From NCBI RefSeq assembly GCF_010894455.1, contig NZ_JAAIXY010000031.1, positions 51,117-115,116 of the forward strand: a DNA stretch of 64,000 bases, given 5' to 3'. The DNA is from Myxococcus eversor. GTDB taxonomy: Bacteria > Myxococcota > Myxococcia > Myxococcales > Myxococcaceae. Position numbers and translations under genes: made by a program. Every line of letters begins with the position of its first letter. Within the stretch, counting starts at the first letter, position 1. This document shows positions 34,519-42,118 of this stretch, one piece after another. The notes beneath the pieces were generated by a model that was not told the origin of the DNA, ran no database searches, and worked only from the letters and a program-made list of their open reading frames with translations.

Positions 34519-35670
34519 TCACCACGCCGTCACGATGAGGCGGACAGCAAAAACGTTGCGCGTCAGATCTCCCGCAGCGCCCGCCGACTCCGCCACGCCC
34601 ACCTGGGCAATCCTGTCCACCGCTCCCTGAGCCGCCACCTGGCGGTTGAAGCGGTACTCCACCCCTGCACCTACCGCGTACCCCTGGGAGACCAGGGGGG
34701 TGCTGCCAAACGTCGTCCAGTCCCGCGAGGGCGCTCGCCCGTTGCGGAAGAAGCTGGCCGCGCCAAACGCCGAGAACTGGTGGTCGAACCTGCGCGCCAG
34801 CATCAGCGACGCGTAGTCCGCCCACAGCGCCGTGGCGAAGCCGCTGGCGCCCACCAGGTCGTGCCCCACCGCCACGCCCAGGTCGAACCACTCACCCTCG
34901 CGCGCCAGCTCCAGATTCACGCGAGGCACCCACCCGCCCTCCTGGCCATCCGGGGCCAGGTAGCGCACCGGTCCACCGCGAGCGATGAACGTGGTGGGCC
35001 GCGTCAGGCGGTAGCGCAGCGTGGCCGCCGCGCCATGCGCCTGGGCCAGCGAGTTGTCGTAGAAGAAGCCCTGGTAGCGGTACTCCATCCCCAGGGTCAG
35101 CCGGCGCGTGGTGCGGAACATCACCTCCAGCGACGGCGTGTGGGCATAGCCCGGCTCCTGACCGTTCTCGAGGATGCGCACCACTTCCATTCCATAGGCC
35201 ACGCGCACGTCCACCCGCTCCGACGCCCGGGCCGTGAGCCCCAGCCGGGCCTGCGTGAAGAACGTGGGCGAAGTCGAGCGGGCCAGGCCGTCTCGAGGCA
35301 GCGAGGTGGGGTCCGTGACGCGGAAGACGCGCACGTTCGTGTCCACCCGGAGCCGCCGCGACAAGAGGTGCCGCAGCTCCAGTCCGCCTCGGTGGTCCAG
35401 CGTCACCTTGCCGGAGCCGTGCCGCATCAGCACGTCCGCGGCGTAGTAGCTGTTGAGGTTGAGCCGCTCGTCCTGCCCTTCCACTCCCAGGCGCGGCGAC
35501 AGCTTCGTCATCAGCTGGCCGCCCGTGGCGCCCGCGCCCAGGCGCAGGTCATCGTCGTAACGTTCCTCGGCGGAGATGCGAAGCCGAGGCTCCCACACGG
35601 TCGCCGCCGATACGGCCGGCGCGGTGAGCATGAGGCCCGTCAGCAGCCACTTCTTCCAGGTGCCCTTCAC
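34519..35670 (-). CDS. exoB: ExoB, outer-membrane beta-barrel of the spore-coat export system
   Basis: Beta-barrel thought to form the outer-membrane part of a composite translocon with the short OPX lipoprotein ExoA. The 383-residue protein from GTG 35670 has a clean signal peptide (KGTWKKWLLTGLML, cut after PAVSA) and alternating beta-strand sequence to a C-terminal strand (FAVRLIVTAW) typical of barrels. That GTG has GGGAGGACGACG directly before it; the longer frame from 35739 overlaps exoA by GTGA but gives a poorer N-terminus. No homology to Wza is seen. The role is taken from the M. xanthus exo system. Confidence 0.85.
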   Translation of the reverse strand: MKGTWKKWLLTGLMLTAPAVSAATVWEPRLRISAEERYDDDLRLGAGATGGQLMTKLSPRLGVEGQDERLNLNSYYAADVLMRHGSGKVTLDHRGGLELRHLLSRRLRVDTNVRVFRVTDPTSLPRDGLARSTSPTFFTQARLGLTARASERVDVRVAYGMEVVRILENGQEPGYAHTPSLEVMFRTTRRLTLGMEYRYQGFFYDNSLAQAHGAAATLRYRLTRPTTFIARGGPVRYLAPDGQEGGWVPRVNLELAREGEWFDLGVAVGHDLVGASGFATALWADYASLMLARRFDHQFSAFGAASFFRNGRAPSRDWTTFGSTPLVSQGYAVGAGVEYRFNRQVAAQGAVDRIAQVGVAESAGAAGDLTRNVFAVRLIVTAW

Positions 35671-35735
35671 CGTCGTCCTCCCTCGCCTACGCCACCCACC
35701 GTCCATGGACTCTTCACCCAGCCTCAGTCGCTGCT

Positions 35736-36308
35736 TCACGGCACGACGATGGTGTCACCGGGCCGCAGGATGACGTCCTGACCACCGTCGGGAGAGATGA
35801 GGTCGCTGTAGCGCACCGGAATCTGCCCGCCGTTGCCGTCGCTGCGAATCACCACGATGCCGTCGGAGTTGGCGAAGTCGGTGAAGCCGCCCGCCAGGGC
35901 GATGGCCTGGATGAGCGACACGCGGCCGCGCAGCGGATAGGCGCCGGGGTGCGTGACTTCGCCGGTGACGAACACGCGGCTGCTGTTGACCTCGCGGACA
36001 ATCACCGTCACGCGAGGCTCCTGCACATACGGCTGGAAGCTGCTCTTCAATGCCTCGGCCAGCTCCGTCGGCGTCTTGCCCGCCGCCAGCACTTCTCCCA
36101 CCATCGGCATGGAGATGTAGCCATCCGGGCGAACCGGCAGCGTGCGAGACAGCTCCGCGTCGCGCCACACCGCCACGTCCAGCACATCCTCCCGTCCAAT
36201 GCGGTAGGGCTGCTCGGAGTTGTCCACCTTCACCGCCGGCTGGTGCGCACACCCGCCCAGGAGCATCACTCCCAACACCGTCCAGAACCCCGCGCTCGTC
36301 TTGCCCAT
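35736..36308 (-). CDS. exoA: ExoA, short OPX polysaccharide export lipoprotein
   Basis: Periplasmic/outer-membrane export lipoprotein of the Wza family. The 190-residue protein has a lipobox LLGGC (Cys20), a polysaccharide export (PES) domain (about 33-110, with LDVAVWRDAELSRTLPVRPDG) and one SLBB domain (about 112-185, VTGEVTHPGAYPLRGRVSL). It lacks the extra SLBB domain and C-terminal outer-membrane helix of Wza (about 380 residues). This is the short OPX type that needs a barrel partner, here ExoB. It is the first gene of the operon; 379 bases of non-coding DNA with a sigma-54 promoter precede it. Confidence 0.93.
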   Translation of the reverse strand: MGKTSAGFWTVLGVMLLGGCAHQPAVKVDNSEQPYRIGREDVLDVAVWRDAELSRTLPVRPDGYISMPMVGEVLAAGKTPTELAEALKSSFQPYVQEPRVTVIVREVNSSRVFVTGEVTHPGAYPLRGRVSLIQAIALAGGFTDFANSDGIVVIRSDGNGGQIPVRYSDLISPDGGQDVILRPGDTIVVP

Positions 36309-36393
36309 CGTCCTCTCCCTCGTCGCTGCGGATGTCTTTCGGAGTCCCGCACCCGCGGGGCCCGTTCACGTCCTACTCGGCGCGGTTGCCATA

Positions 36394-36408
36394 GCAGCGG
36401 GTGTGCCA
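36394..36408 (-). promoter_or_regulatory. Sigma-54 promoter of the exo operon
   Basis: On the minus strand this reads TGGCACACCCGCTGC: the -24 element TGGCAC and -12 element CTGC with the GG and GC at the required spacing. Only one base departs from the TGGCAC-N5-TTGC consensus. The start of transcription would be near 36382, giving a leader of about 74 bases to exoA. Activation by an NtrC-type enhancer-binding protein is therefore expected. Confidence 0.7.
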
Positions 36409-36426
36409 TCCAACCCTGGGAGGGAA

Positions 36427-36448
36427 AACCCATGGTTCTCCGTGGGTT
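36427..36448. promoter_or_regulatory. Inverted repeat upstream of the sigma-54 site
   Basis: AACCCATGG (36427-36435) and CCGTGGGTT (36440-36448) form a 9-base dyad with one mismatch and a 4-base centre. It lies about 20 bases upstream of the -24 element of the exo promoter. It could bind a developmental regulator; the spacing is short for a classic sigma-54 enhancer. Confidence 0.35.
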
Positions 36449-36687
36449 ACGAAATGCCCAGCGGATCAAGCTCGCCCGCTCCGGGAAGAATTACTGGCAT
36501 CGGACGGGGGGGTGGGCTGGTGTTTTCGACAGGGTTCCACCCGTTGATGGAAGACATTTTCCCAATGCGGGGCACGTGGCTTCCCTTTCCGCACGGTGTG
36601 TGCGCGGCACGCGAATTGAAGACTGTTGAGGGAGAGGAGTTTTGGTTCCACAACGGGCCCCTGGCCCGGCAGACAGGGAGCGAGCGG

Positions 36688-36885
36688 ATGAGGAAGGCAG
36701 CGGGGGCGGTGGCGGCGGCGTTCGCGATGGGAACCGGAGTGATGACGTGGATGGGCGTCGCCTTCGCGACCCAGACGGAAGCGGCGGCGCTGGGGGTGGT
36801 GGGGCTGGCCCTCTACGCGAGCAGCGCGCTGATGAGCGGCAAGACGGCCGAGGAAACGACGCGGGGCATGGCGAACCAGACCTGA
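36688..36885 (+). CDS. Small two-helix membrane protein
   Basis: A 65-residue protein made almost wholly of two hydrophobic segments (about residues 5-25 and 31-50), followed by a short polar tail. The ATG at 36688 has AGGGAG seven bases upstream; upstream in-frame sequence has poor coding character, so the short form is preferred. It is followed by a clean terminator. It lies divergent from exoA and has no known family; nothing ties it to coat synthesis beyond position. Confidence 0.6.
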   Translation: MRKAAGAVAAAFAMGTGVMTWMGVAFATQTEAAALGVVGLALYASSALMSGKTAEETTRGMANQT

Positions 36886-36910
36886 CGTTTCGACTCGAGA
36901 TGTCAGTAGA

Positions 36911-36943
36911 AGGCCCGATGCCCGCGAGGACATCGGGCCTTTT
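36911..36943. terminator. Intrinsic terminator, probably for both strands
   Basis: Perfect 10-base stem AGGCCCGATG/CATCGGGCCT with a 10-base loop, followed by TTT on the plus strand. It separates the convergent 65-residue protein gene and the SDR gene. This is one of the clearest hairpins in the window. Confidence 0.85.
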
Positions 36944-36978
36944 GTCTTCCGGACGTCAACCCTGGCGAGGGGACGACC

Positions 36979-37773
36979 TCAAGGAATGGCGCGCACCACT
37001 CCGCCGTCCACGCGCAGCGCGGAGCCGTTGATGCCCGACGCCTGGGGGCTGCACACGAAGGCCACCAGCGAGGCGACCTCGTCCACGCGCGCGAAGCGCT
37101 GGAGCAGCGACGACGGCCGCGCGCTCTTGAAGAACTCGCGCTCCACCGTGGCCACGTCCACGCCCTGCTGCTTCGACAGGCTCTTGAGGAACTCCTCCAC
37201 GCCCTCCGAGCGCGTGGGGCCGGGGAGGATGGAGTTCGAGGTGATGTTCGTCCCCGACAACCCCTCGGCGATGCCGCGCGCCACGGCGATCTGCGCCGTC
37301 TTGGTGACGCCGTAGTGGACCATCTCCACCGGAATCTGCACGCCCGACTCACTGGAGATGAAGACGATGCGACCCCAGTTCTTCTCGCGCATGCCCTTGA
37401 GGTAGTGCCGGGACAGCCGCACGCCGCTCATGACGTTGACGTCGAAGGTCTTCAGCCAGTCCTCGTCGGAGATGTCCTCGAAGGGCTTGGGTTCGAAGAC
37501 ACCCAGGTTGTTGACCAGGATGTCCACATGGGGAACGGCTTTGACCATCTGGGCGGCGCCCTCGCTCGTGCCCAGGTCCCCCGGGACTCCGCGCAGCTTC
37601 GCGTCGGGCAGCTTGCGGCGGACCTCCGCGACGGCCGCGTCCACGCGCTCCTTCGTGCGTCCGTTGACGATGACCTCGGCGCCCTCGCGGGCCAGGGCCT
37701 CGACGATGGCCAGGCCGATGCCCGCCGTGGAGCCGCTCACCAGCGCAACCTTGTTCTTCAAATCCAGGTCCAT
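36979..37773 (-). CDS. Short-chain dehydrogenase/reductase
   Basis: NAD(P)-dependent oxidoreductase of the classical SDR family, 264 residues. The cofactor site is GSTAGIGLA (about 13-21), followed by NNLGVF, the catalytic serine in FISSESG, and YGVTK (Tyr and Lys). A C-terminal substrate region ends with GGVVRAIP. Start at 37773 has GAGAGGGAAC before it; the longer frame to 37851 is rejected. The substrate is not clear; related proteins are annotated as oxidoreductases of unknown specificity. Confidence 0.88.
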   Translation of the reverse strand: MDLDLKNKVALVSGSTAGIGLAIVEALAREGAEVIVNGRTKERVDAAVAEVRRKLPDAKLRGVPGDLGTSEGAAQMVKAVPHVDILVNNLGVFEPKPFEDISDEDWLKTFDVNVMSGVRLSRHYLKGMREKNWGRIVFISSESGVQIPVEMVHYGVTKTAQIAVARGIAEGLSGTNITSNSILPGPTRSEGVEEFLKSLSKQQGVDVATVEREFFKSARPSSLLQRFARVDEVASLVAFVCSPQASGINGSALRVDGGVVRAIP

Positions 37774-37877
37774 CCGTTCCCTCTCGAAATAGGCGTTTCT
37801 TGGTAACGCAGGCTGGAAGCTTCCGCACGATTCTCCGGTGCCCCACCCCACCCGCTCCTGCTCTATGGTGCGCCGCC

Positions 37878-38306
37878 ATGGCGAACCCCCAGTACTGGCT
37901 CATCAAGAGCGAGCCGTCGGTCTACGCGTACGCGCAGCTCGAAAAGGACCAGCAGACGGAGTGGACGGGCATCCGCAGCTTCGAGGCGCGCAACAACCTG
38001 CGGGCGATGAAGCCCGGCGACCTCTGCCTCTACTACCACTCCAATGAAGACAAGGCCGTGGTGGGGGTGGCGAAGGTCCTCACCTCGGCGACGCCCGACT
38101 CCACGGCCCCCGAGGAGGACTGGGCCTCCGTGAAGGTGGCGGCCGTCATCCCCTTCAAGCAGGCCGTGGACCTGGCCACCGTGAAGGCCACCGCCACGCT
38201 GAAGGACTTCCCGCTCGTCACCCGCAGCAGGCTCAGCGTGGCGCCCGTCACCGCCGCGCACTTCAAGCTCATCCTGAAGATGGGGAAGACGGCGCTGCCG
38301 AAGTAG
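37878..38306 (+). CDS. EVE-domain protein
   Basis: EVE domains bind modified bases in nucleic acids. The 142-residue protein shows the family pattern from the start: YWLIKSEPSVYAYAQLEKD, then WTGIRSFEARNNLRAMKPGDLCLYYHSNEDKAVVG. The middle of the fold is complete and the length is normal for a single-domain EVE protein. The ATG at 37878 is chosen because the domain begins immediately. Its last 38 bases overlap, tail to tail, with the end of the permease gene on the other strand. Confidence 0.9.
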   Translation: MANPQYWLIKSEPSVYAYAQLEKDQQTEWTGIRSFEARNNLRAMKPGDLCLYYHSNEDKAVVGVAKVLTSATPDSTAPEEDWASVKVAAVIPFKQAVDLATVKATATLKDFPLVTRSRLSVAPVTAAHFKLILKMGKTALPK

Positions 38307-39750
38307 CCGTGGCCGCTGGAGGCCGCAGCAGTGTCACCTGCGGCCCCGTGAAGGTGTGGCGTTGGACGAGCGCCCAGTACAGCCCCAGCAGCACCAGCGC
38401 GCCCGCGAAGGTGTAGCCGGCGAGCTGGTTGGGTGGCAGGACGAAGAGCACCATCACCACCGCGCTCCACGCCAGCGCCACGCCGTTGATCCACGGCGAC
38501 GCGCGGCCCAAGTCCCAGGGCCCCCGGTGGGACCACGTCCCAGTTCGGCGGGCGCGGAAGCCCACCCAGACGGGCAAGGCATATGACGCATAGAGCGCCA
38601 GGGTGCTCAGGGCCACCATGGCCGCGTACGCCTCCGCCCACAGCGCGACGACGCCCGAGCCCGCCACGGACACCCAGACCGCCACCGCGGGGCTCCGGAA
38701 GCGCGGTGACACCCGGGCCAGCCACTTCGACGCGGGCAGTCCGTTGTCCCGAGCGAAGGCGAACAGCATGCGCGAGTTGGACGTCACCGAGGACAGGCCG
38801 CAGAACCACATGGCCCCAATGGCCACCCATACCAGCGCGCCACCGAGCGCGGGCCCCAGGGCCTGCGTCAGCACGTACAGGAACGGATTGGCCGCGGCGG
38901 CCGTCGTCGGCAGGTCCTGGATGGCCAGCGTCACCGCGCCCAGGAGCAGGTAGCCCGCCACGGCGCTGACGGCCACGGACAGGAAGATGCCCCAGGGGGC
39001 GTTGCGCGTGGGGTCTCGGGTCTCCTCTGAAATGTGCGCGCTGGCGTCGTAGCCGGTGAAGGTCCACTGCGCCTGCAACAGGCCGATGAGGAAACCATAG
39101 GCATACCAAGGCGTCTCCGAGCTGAAGCGCGTGAGCAGGAAGCCCGCGTCCTGCTTCGGAGCGAACAGCGCGAGCGCGCCGATGAGCACCGCCACGCCCG
39201 CGACGTGGTACCAGGCGGAGAAGTCATTGAGCCACGCGACGACTCGCACGCCCACGTGGTTGAGCACCGCGTGGGACAGGAGGATGGCGGCGTAGAGAGG
39301 CAGCACCGACATGCGCTCACGAGGCCAGCCGAGCATGTCCGCGAGGAACTCGGCGAGGCCGTAGTCGATGCCGGCGGTGATGGCGAACTGGCCCAGGGTG
39401 TTCAGCCACGCGGTGAAGAAGCCCACCCGGGGGCCGCCGAGCATCGCGGCCCAGTGGTAGAGCGCGCCCGCGGTGGGGAAGGACGACGCGAGCTGCGCGA
39501 GGCTCGCCGCCACCGCCAATGTCATGACAGCGACGAGCGGCCAGCCCACGCCCATGACCAGCGGGCCGCCGAAGCGCAGCCCGTGGCCGTAGAGCGTCAC
39601 CGCTCCGGTGAGGATGGAGATGATGGAGAAGGAGACGGCGAAGTTGGAGAAGCCGCCCATGCCACGCAAGAGCTGCTGCGCGTATCCCAGTCGTTGAAGC
39701 TGGGCGGCATCCTCCTCCAGCTGACGCTCATGGTCCGGCGGGTTGGCCAT
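38269..39750 (-). CDS. APC-family amino acid/polyamine permease
   Basis: Inner-membrane transporter with about 12 predicted helices over 493 residues. The family N-terminus is present (QQLLRGMGGFSNFAVSFSIISILTG), as is the helix-6 motif FTGYDASAHISEETRDP typical of the amino acid/GABA permease branch. The start at 39750 (MANPPDHERQ) is preferred over a longer ATG. Substrate cannot be told from sequence, but GABA or choline-like amines are common in this branch. It overlaps the EVE gene by 38 bases at the 3' end. Confidence 0.88.
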   Translation of the reverse strand: MANPPDHERQLEEDAAQLQRLGYAQQLLRGMGGFSNFAVSFSIISILTGAVTLYGHGLRFGGPLVMGVGWPLVAVMTLAVAASLAQLASSFPTAGALYHWAAMLGGPRVGFFTAWLNTLGQFAITAGIDYGLAEFLADMLGWPRERMSVLPLYAAILLSHAVLNHVGVRVVAWLNDFSAWYHVAGVAVLIGALALFAPKQDAGFLLTRFSSETPWYAYGFLIGLLQAQWTFTGYDASAHISEETRDPTRNAPWGIFLSVAVSAVAGYLLLGAVTLAIQDLPTTAAAANPFLYVLTQALGPALGGALVWVAIGAMWFCGLSSVTSNSRMLFAFARDNGLPASKWLARVSPRFRSPAVAVWVSVAGSGVVALWAEAYAAMVALSTLALYASYALPVWVGFRARRTGTWSHRGPWDLGRASPWINGVALAWSAVVMVLFVLPPNQLAGYTFAGALVLLGLYWALVQRHTFTGPQVTLLRPPAATATSAAPSSPSSG

Positions 39751-39825
39751 GGCGCCCAGGATACGCGGGCCCATCCGCGACACCTTGGAGAGGTAGGTCG
39801 AATGGGCCCGCGTCTGTCCGGAACG

Positions 39826-40416
39826 CTACGGCTTGCGCGGCGGCGGGGGCGGCGGCGGGCTGCCGGGCCCATCGTCTCCCGGAGGACCCTTGCGAATCTC
39901 GATGCGCTTGTGAATCCGCACCGAACCCATCTCCGCCTCCAGCTTGCGCCACAGCTCGGGTCCAAGCAGCCGCTTGATGCGGACCATCAATCCCAGACGG
40001 TTGCGGCGCACCGCCGTCTCCGCGCGGCCCACCTCCTCCACCTGCTTGAGCACGGCGCTCTCGTCGGTGGAGTCAGCGCTCAGCAGTCGCTCGAGTTGGA
40101 GCTGCGCCCGCTTCAGGTCCGCCTCCAGCGGGATGATGGCCTCGTTGGCGTCGAACGTGAGTTCCTGCACCTGCTTCGCCACCTCGCGGGGCACGCCGAG
40201 CTTCTCCACCAGGTGCGGGGGGATGCCGTGAGCGGCGGCGGGGAACTGTCCGGGAGGCAGCGCGCCGCCGCCGGGCCCGTCGTGAATCACGGTGGCGCCG
40301 GGCGCCGCGCGGTGGAGGACGAAGTCATCGTCCGGCTGGGCCAGGGCGGACGTGGGCGACAGCAGCAGCGGGGCCAGCGCGGCCGTGAGCAGCGCGGTGA
40401 TGCGTGTCTTCTTCAT
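39826..40416 (-). CDS. CpxP/Spy-like periplasmic stress protein
   Basis: A 196-residue exported protein with signal peptide (cut after TSALA, residue 26), a helical middle (about 75-160, rich in Leu, Glu and Arg) like the Spy/CpxP or heavy-metal sensor group, and a Pro/Gly-rich tail. It is the third gene of a unit in which a sigma factor and an anti-sigma factor precede it, each overlapping the next by ATGA (40413-40416 and 41030-41033). Its role may be to sense or relieve periplasmic stress as part of that circuit. Confidence 0.75.
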   Translation of the reverse strand: MKKTRITALLTAALAPLLLSPTSALAQPDDDFVLHRAAPGATVIHDGPGGGALPPGQFPAAAHGIPPHLVEKLGVPREVAKQVQELTFDANEAIIPLEADLKRAQLQLERLLSADSTDESAVLKQVEEVGRAETAVRRNRLGLMVRIKRLLGPELWRKLEAEMGSVRIHKRIEIRKGPPGDDGPGSPPPPPPPRKP

Positions 40417-41033
40417 GGCAACGACTCCTGTGAATCGAATGAGAGGACCGCCGTTCGGAACGGCGGGGTTTCCAGCGCGCGGGAATCAGGGGGACGCAGC
40501 CAGGCGGCCATCGTCCCGAAAGGTTTGTAGGTGTCGTCGCGGGCCACCACGTCCCGGCGCGAGTAGCCGCGCACCTCCGTGACGAGCCACGACAGCGAGC
40601 CACGCTCTTCGCGAACGAGCCGCGCCAGGGAGTCGAGGTCGACATCATCCGCCCCCTCGGCGCGCCGCAGCCCCAGCTCGGGATGCGGCACGGTGCCGGG
40701 CTCGAACACCTCGGCGTGCTCTTCCTGAAAGTCATGAGGCTCCGGCGAAGGAGCGCCCGGGCCCGACAGCCACGTCAGCAATCCGACACAGCAGGAGGCG
40801 ACGGCGCCCGCGGCGATACGGCGGCGCACCTTGCGACGGCGCACCTCGCGCAGCACGGCCTCGCGAGGCACCGGGGCCAGCGGCGGAGGCTGGGGCAGAC
40901 GCAGCCCGGACGCCGAGGCATGTCCCCGGGCCAGCGCGCGACAATCCTCGCAGCCTTCCAGGTGGACCCGAATCTCCGGAGCCCACGGCGGCGAGGACTC
41001 CAGGAGGACGGTGGCCACGTCGTGGCATCTCAT
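40413..41033 (-). CDS. Anti-sigma factor with zinc-finger-like N-terminus
   Basis: A 206-residue membrane protein that would hold the adjacent sigma factor inactive. The N-terminal segment has HLEGCEDC (His, then two Cys), the ZAS-type zinc-binding pattern, followed by a single transmembrane helix (about 95-112) and a periplasmic domain. Start MRCHDVATV at 41033 overlaps the sigma-factor stop (ATGA), so the two are co-translated. The longer frame to 41366 is rejected because it runs across the sigma gene. Confidence 0.8.
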   Translation of the reverse strand: MRCHDVATVLLESSPPWAPEIRVHLEGCEDCRALARGHASASGLRLPQPPPLAPVPREAVLREVRRRKVRRRIAAGAVASCCVGLLTWLSGPGAPSPEPHDFQEEHAEVFEPGTVPHPELGLRRAEGADDVDLDSLARLVREERGSLSWLVTEVRGYSRRDVVARDDTYKPFGTMAAWLRPPDSRALETPPFRTAVLSFDSQESLP

Positions 41034-41584
41034 GGCGAGTCTCCTTCCAGGGCCTGTTCGGCCTTGAGCTTCTTGAGCGCGCGATACAGGTGGATGCGGA
41101 CGGTGCCGCGCCCGATGCCCATGGCCTCCGCGATGGAATCCAACTCCAGACCCTCCAGGTAGCGCAGCGTGAAGGCCGTGGATTGCTGCGCGGGGAGCGC
41201 CCGCACCGCGTGGCCCAGGGCGCGCCATTTCTCCGCGCCGACGAACTGTTCCTCGGGGGAGAGCGCCAGCGGCGTGCCCCAATCCAGCGCCTCGCGCAGC
41301 ACGTTCCACACGCGCCGCCGTCTCAGGTGGCCCATCGCGCGGGACACCAGGATGCGCCGCAGCCATGCGGGTCCCGCCTTCGCGTCCTTCAGCGAATGAC
41401 GCTTCTCATAGGCATCAGCCAGGGAGGCCTGCACCAGGTCCCTCGCCTCCTCCCCGTCCCACACCAGCCTTCGCGCCAGCCGCAGCAGCACGGCCTGCTC
41501 CGCCTCCAGGAGCGCGTCGAAATCCCACGCGGCCGCGGCGCGCGCTGGATTTCCAGGCTCCTCCAGGATGACGGTACCCTTCAC
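41030..41584 (-). CDS. ECF-type RNA polymerase sigma factor
   Basis: A 184-residue sigma factor of the extracytoplasmic-function class. Region 2 (about residues 22-85; ARDLVQASLADAYEKRH) and region 4 (about 125-180; LPAQQSTAFTLRYLEGLELDSIAEAMGIGRGTVRIHLYRALKKL) are complete and close in spacing, with no extra domain. It is the first gene of the sigma/anti-sigma/CpxP-like operon and would respond to an envelope signal read by the anti-sigma factor. A short N-terminal extension precedes region 2. Confidence 0.92.
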   Translation of the reverse strand: MKGTVILEEPGNPARAAAAWDFDALLEAEQAVLLRLARRLVWDGEEARDLVQASLADAYEKRHSLKDAKAGPAWLRRILVSRAMGHLRRRRVWNVLREALDWGTPLALSPEEQFVGAEKWRALGHAVRALPAQQSTAFTLRYLEGLELDSIAEAMGIGRGTVRIHLYRALKKLKAEQALEGDSP

Positions 41585-41656
41585 GGTGCAAAGGCCTCCT
41601 CGACGGCTTCCACGGAATGAGGACGCACGAGGTCGGAAACCGGCATACTCGAATTC

Positions 41657-42118
41657 GTGAGCTCATCAGAAATCCGCCGGATTCCGGCCACGGAGACGCG
41701 CGGGCTGCGCCGCGCCGTGCTTCGCCCCCACCAGCCGCCCGAGGCCGTCGTCTATCCAGGGGATGACGACAAGGACACCCTCCACCTGGGCCTGTATGCG
41801 GAAGGCCGCCTGCTTGGAGTGGCCTCGCTGTACCGGGAGCCGCCACCTTACGCGCTGAAGGCCATCACCGCGTGGCGCCTGCGGGGCATGGCCGTGGAGC
41901 AGGGACGACAGGGTCAGGGCCTGGGCGCGGCCCTGCTGAAGGCCTGCATGGAGCACGCCGTGACACAGAAGGGCACGCAGCTGTGGTGCAACGCGCGGTC
42001 GACGGCCTCGGGCTTCTACCGCTCGCTGGGCTTCGTCCCGCATGGGGAGCCGTTCGAGCTGCCGGGAATCGGCGCGCATCACCTCATGTCCCGGGAGCTC
42101 GCGGAGACCGCGCGATGA
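41657..42118 (+). CDS. GNAT-family N-acetyltransferase
   Basis: A 153-residue single-domain acetyltransferase. The core acetyl-CoA site is seen in LRGMAVEQGRQGQGLGAALL (residues about 75-94), followed by LWCNARSTASGFYRSLGF (about 112-130). Start is GTG 41657; no better ATG lies nearby. The stop overlaps the pheA start (ATGA at 42115-42118), so it is translationally coupled to chorismate mutase-prephenate dehydratase; whether this has any link to phenylalanine synthesis is not known. Confidence 0.85.
   Translation: MSSSEIRRIPATETRGLRRAVLRPHQPPEAVVYPGDDDKDTLHLGLYAEGRLLGVASLYREPPPYALKAITAWRLRGMAVEQGRQGQGLGAALLKACMEHAVTQKGTQLWCNARSTASGFYRSLGFVPHGEPFELPGIGAHHLMSRELAETAR

Larger units (their letters stand above)
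36309..36687. other. Non-coding region between exoA and the 65-residue protein gene
   Basis: This 379-base divergent region contains the sigma-54 promoter and the inverted repeat described separately. In the half next to the plus-strand gene I see an AT-richer stretch (about 36480-36560) but no convincing promoter. No open frame with protein-like composition lies here. Confidence 0.6.
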
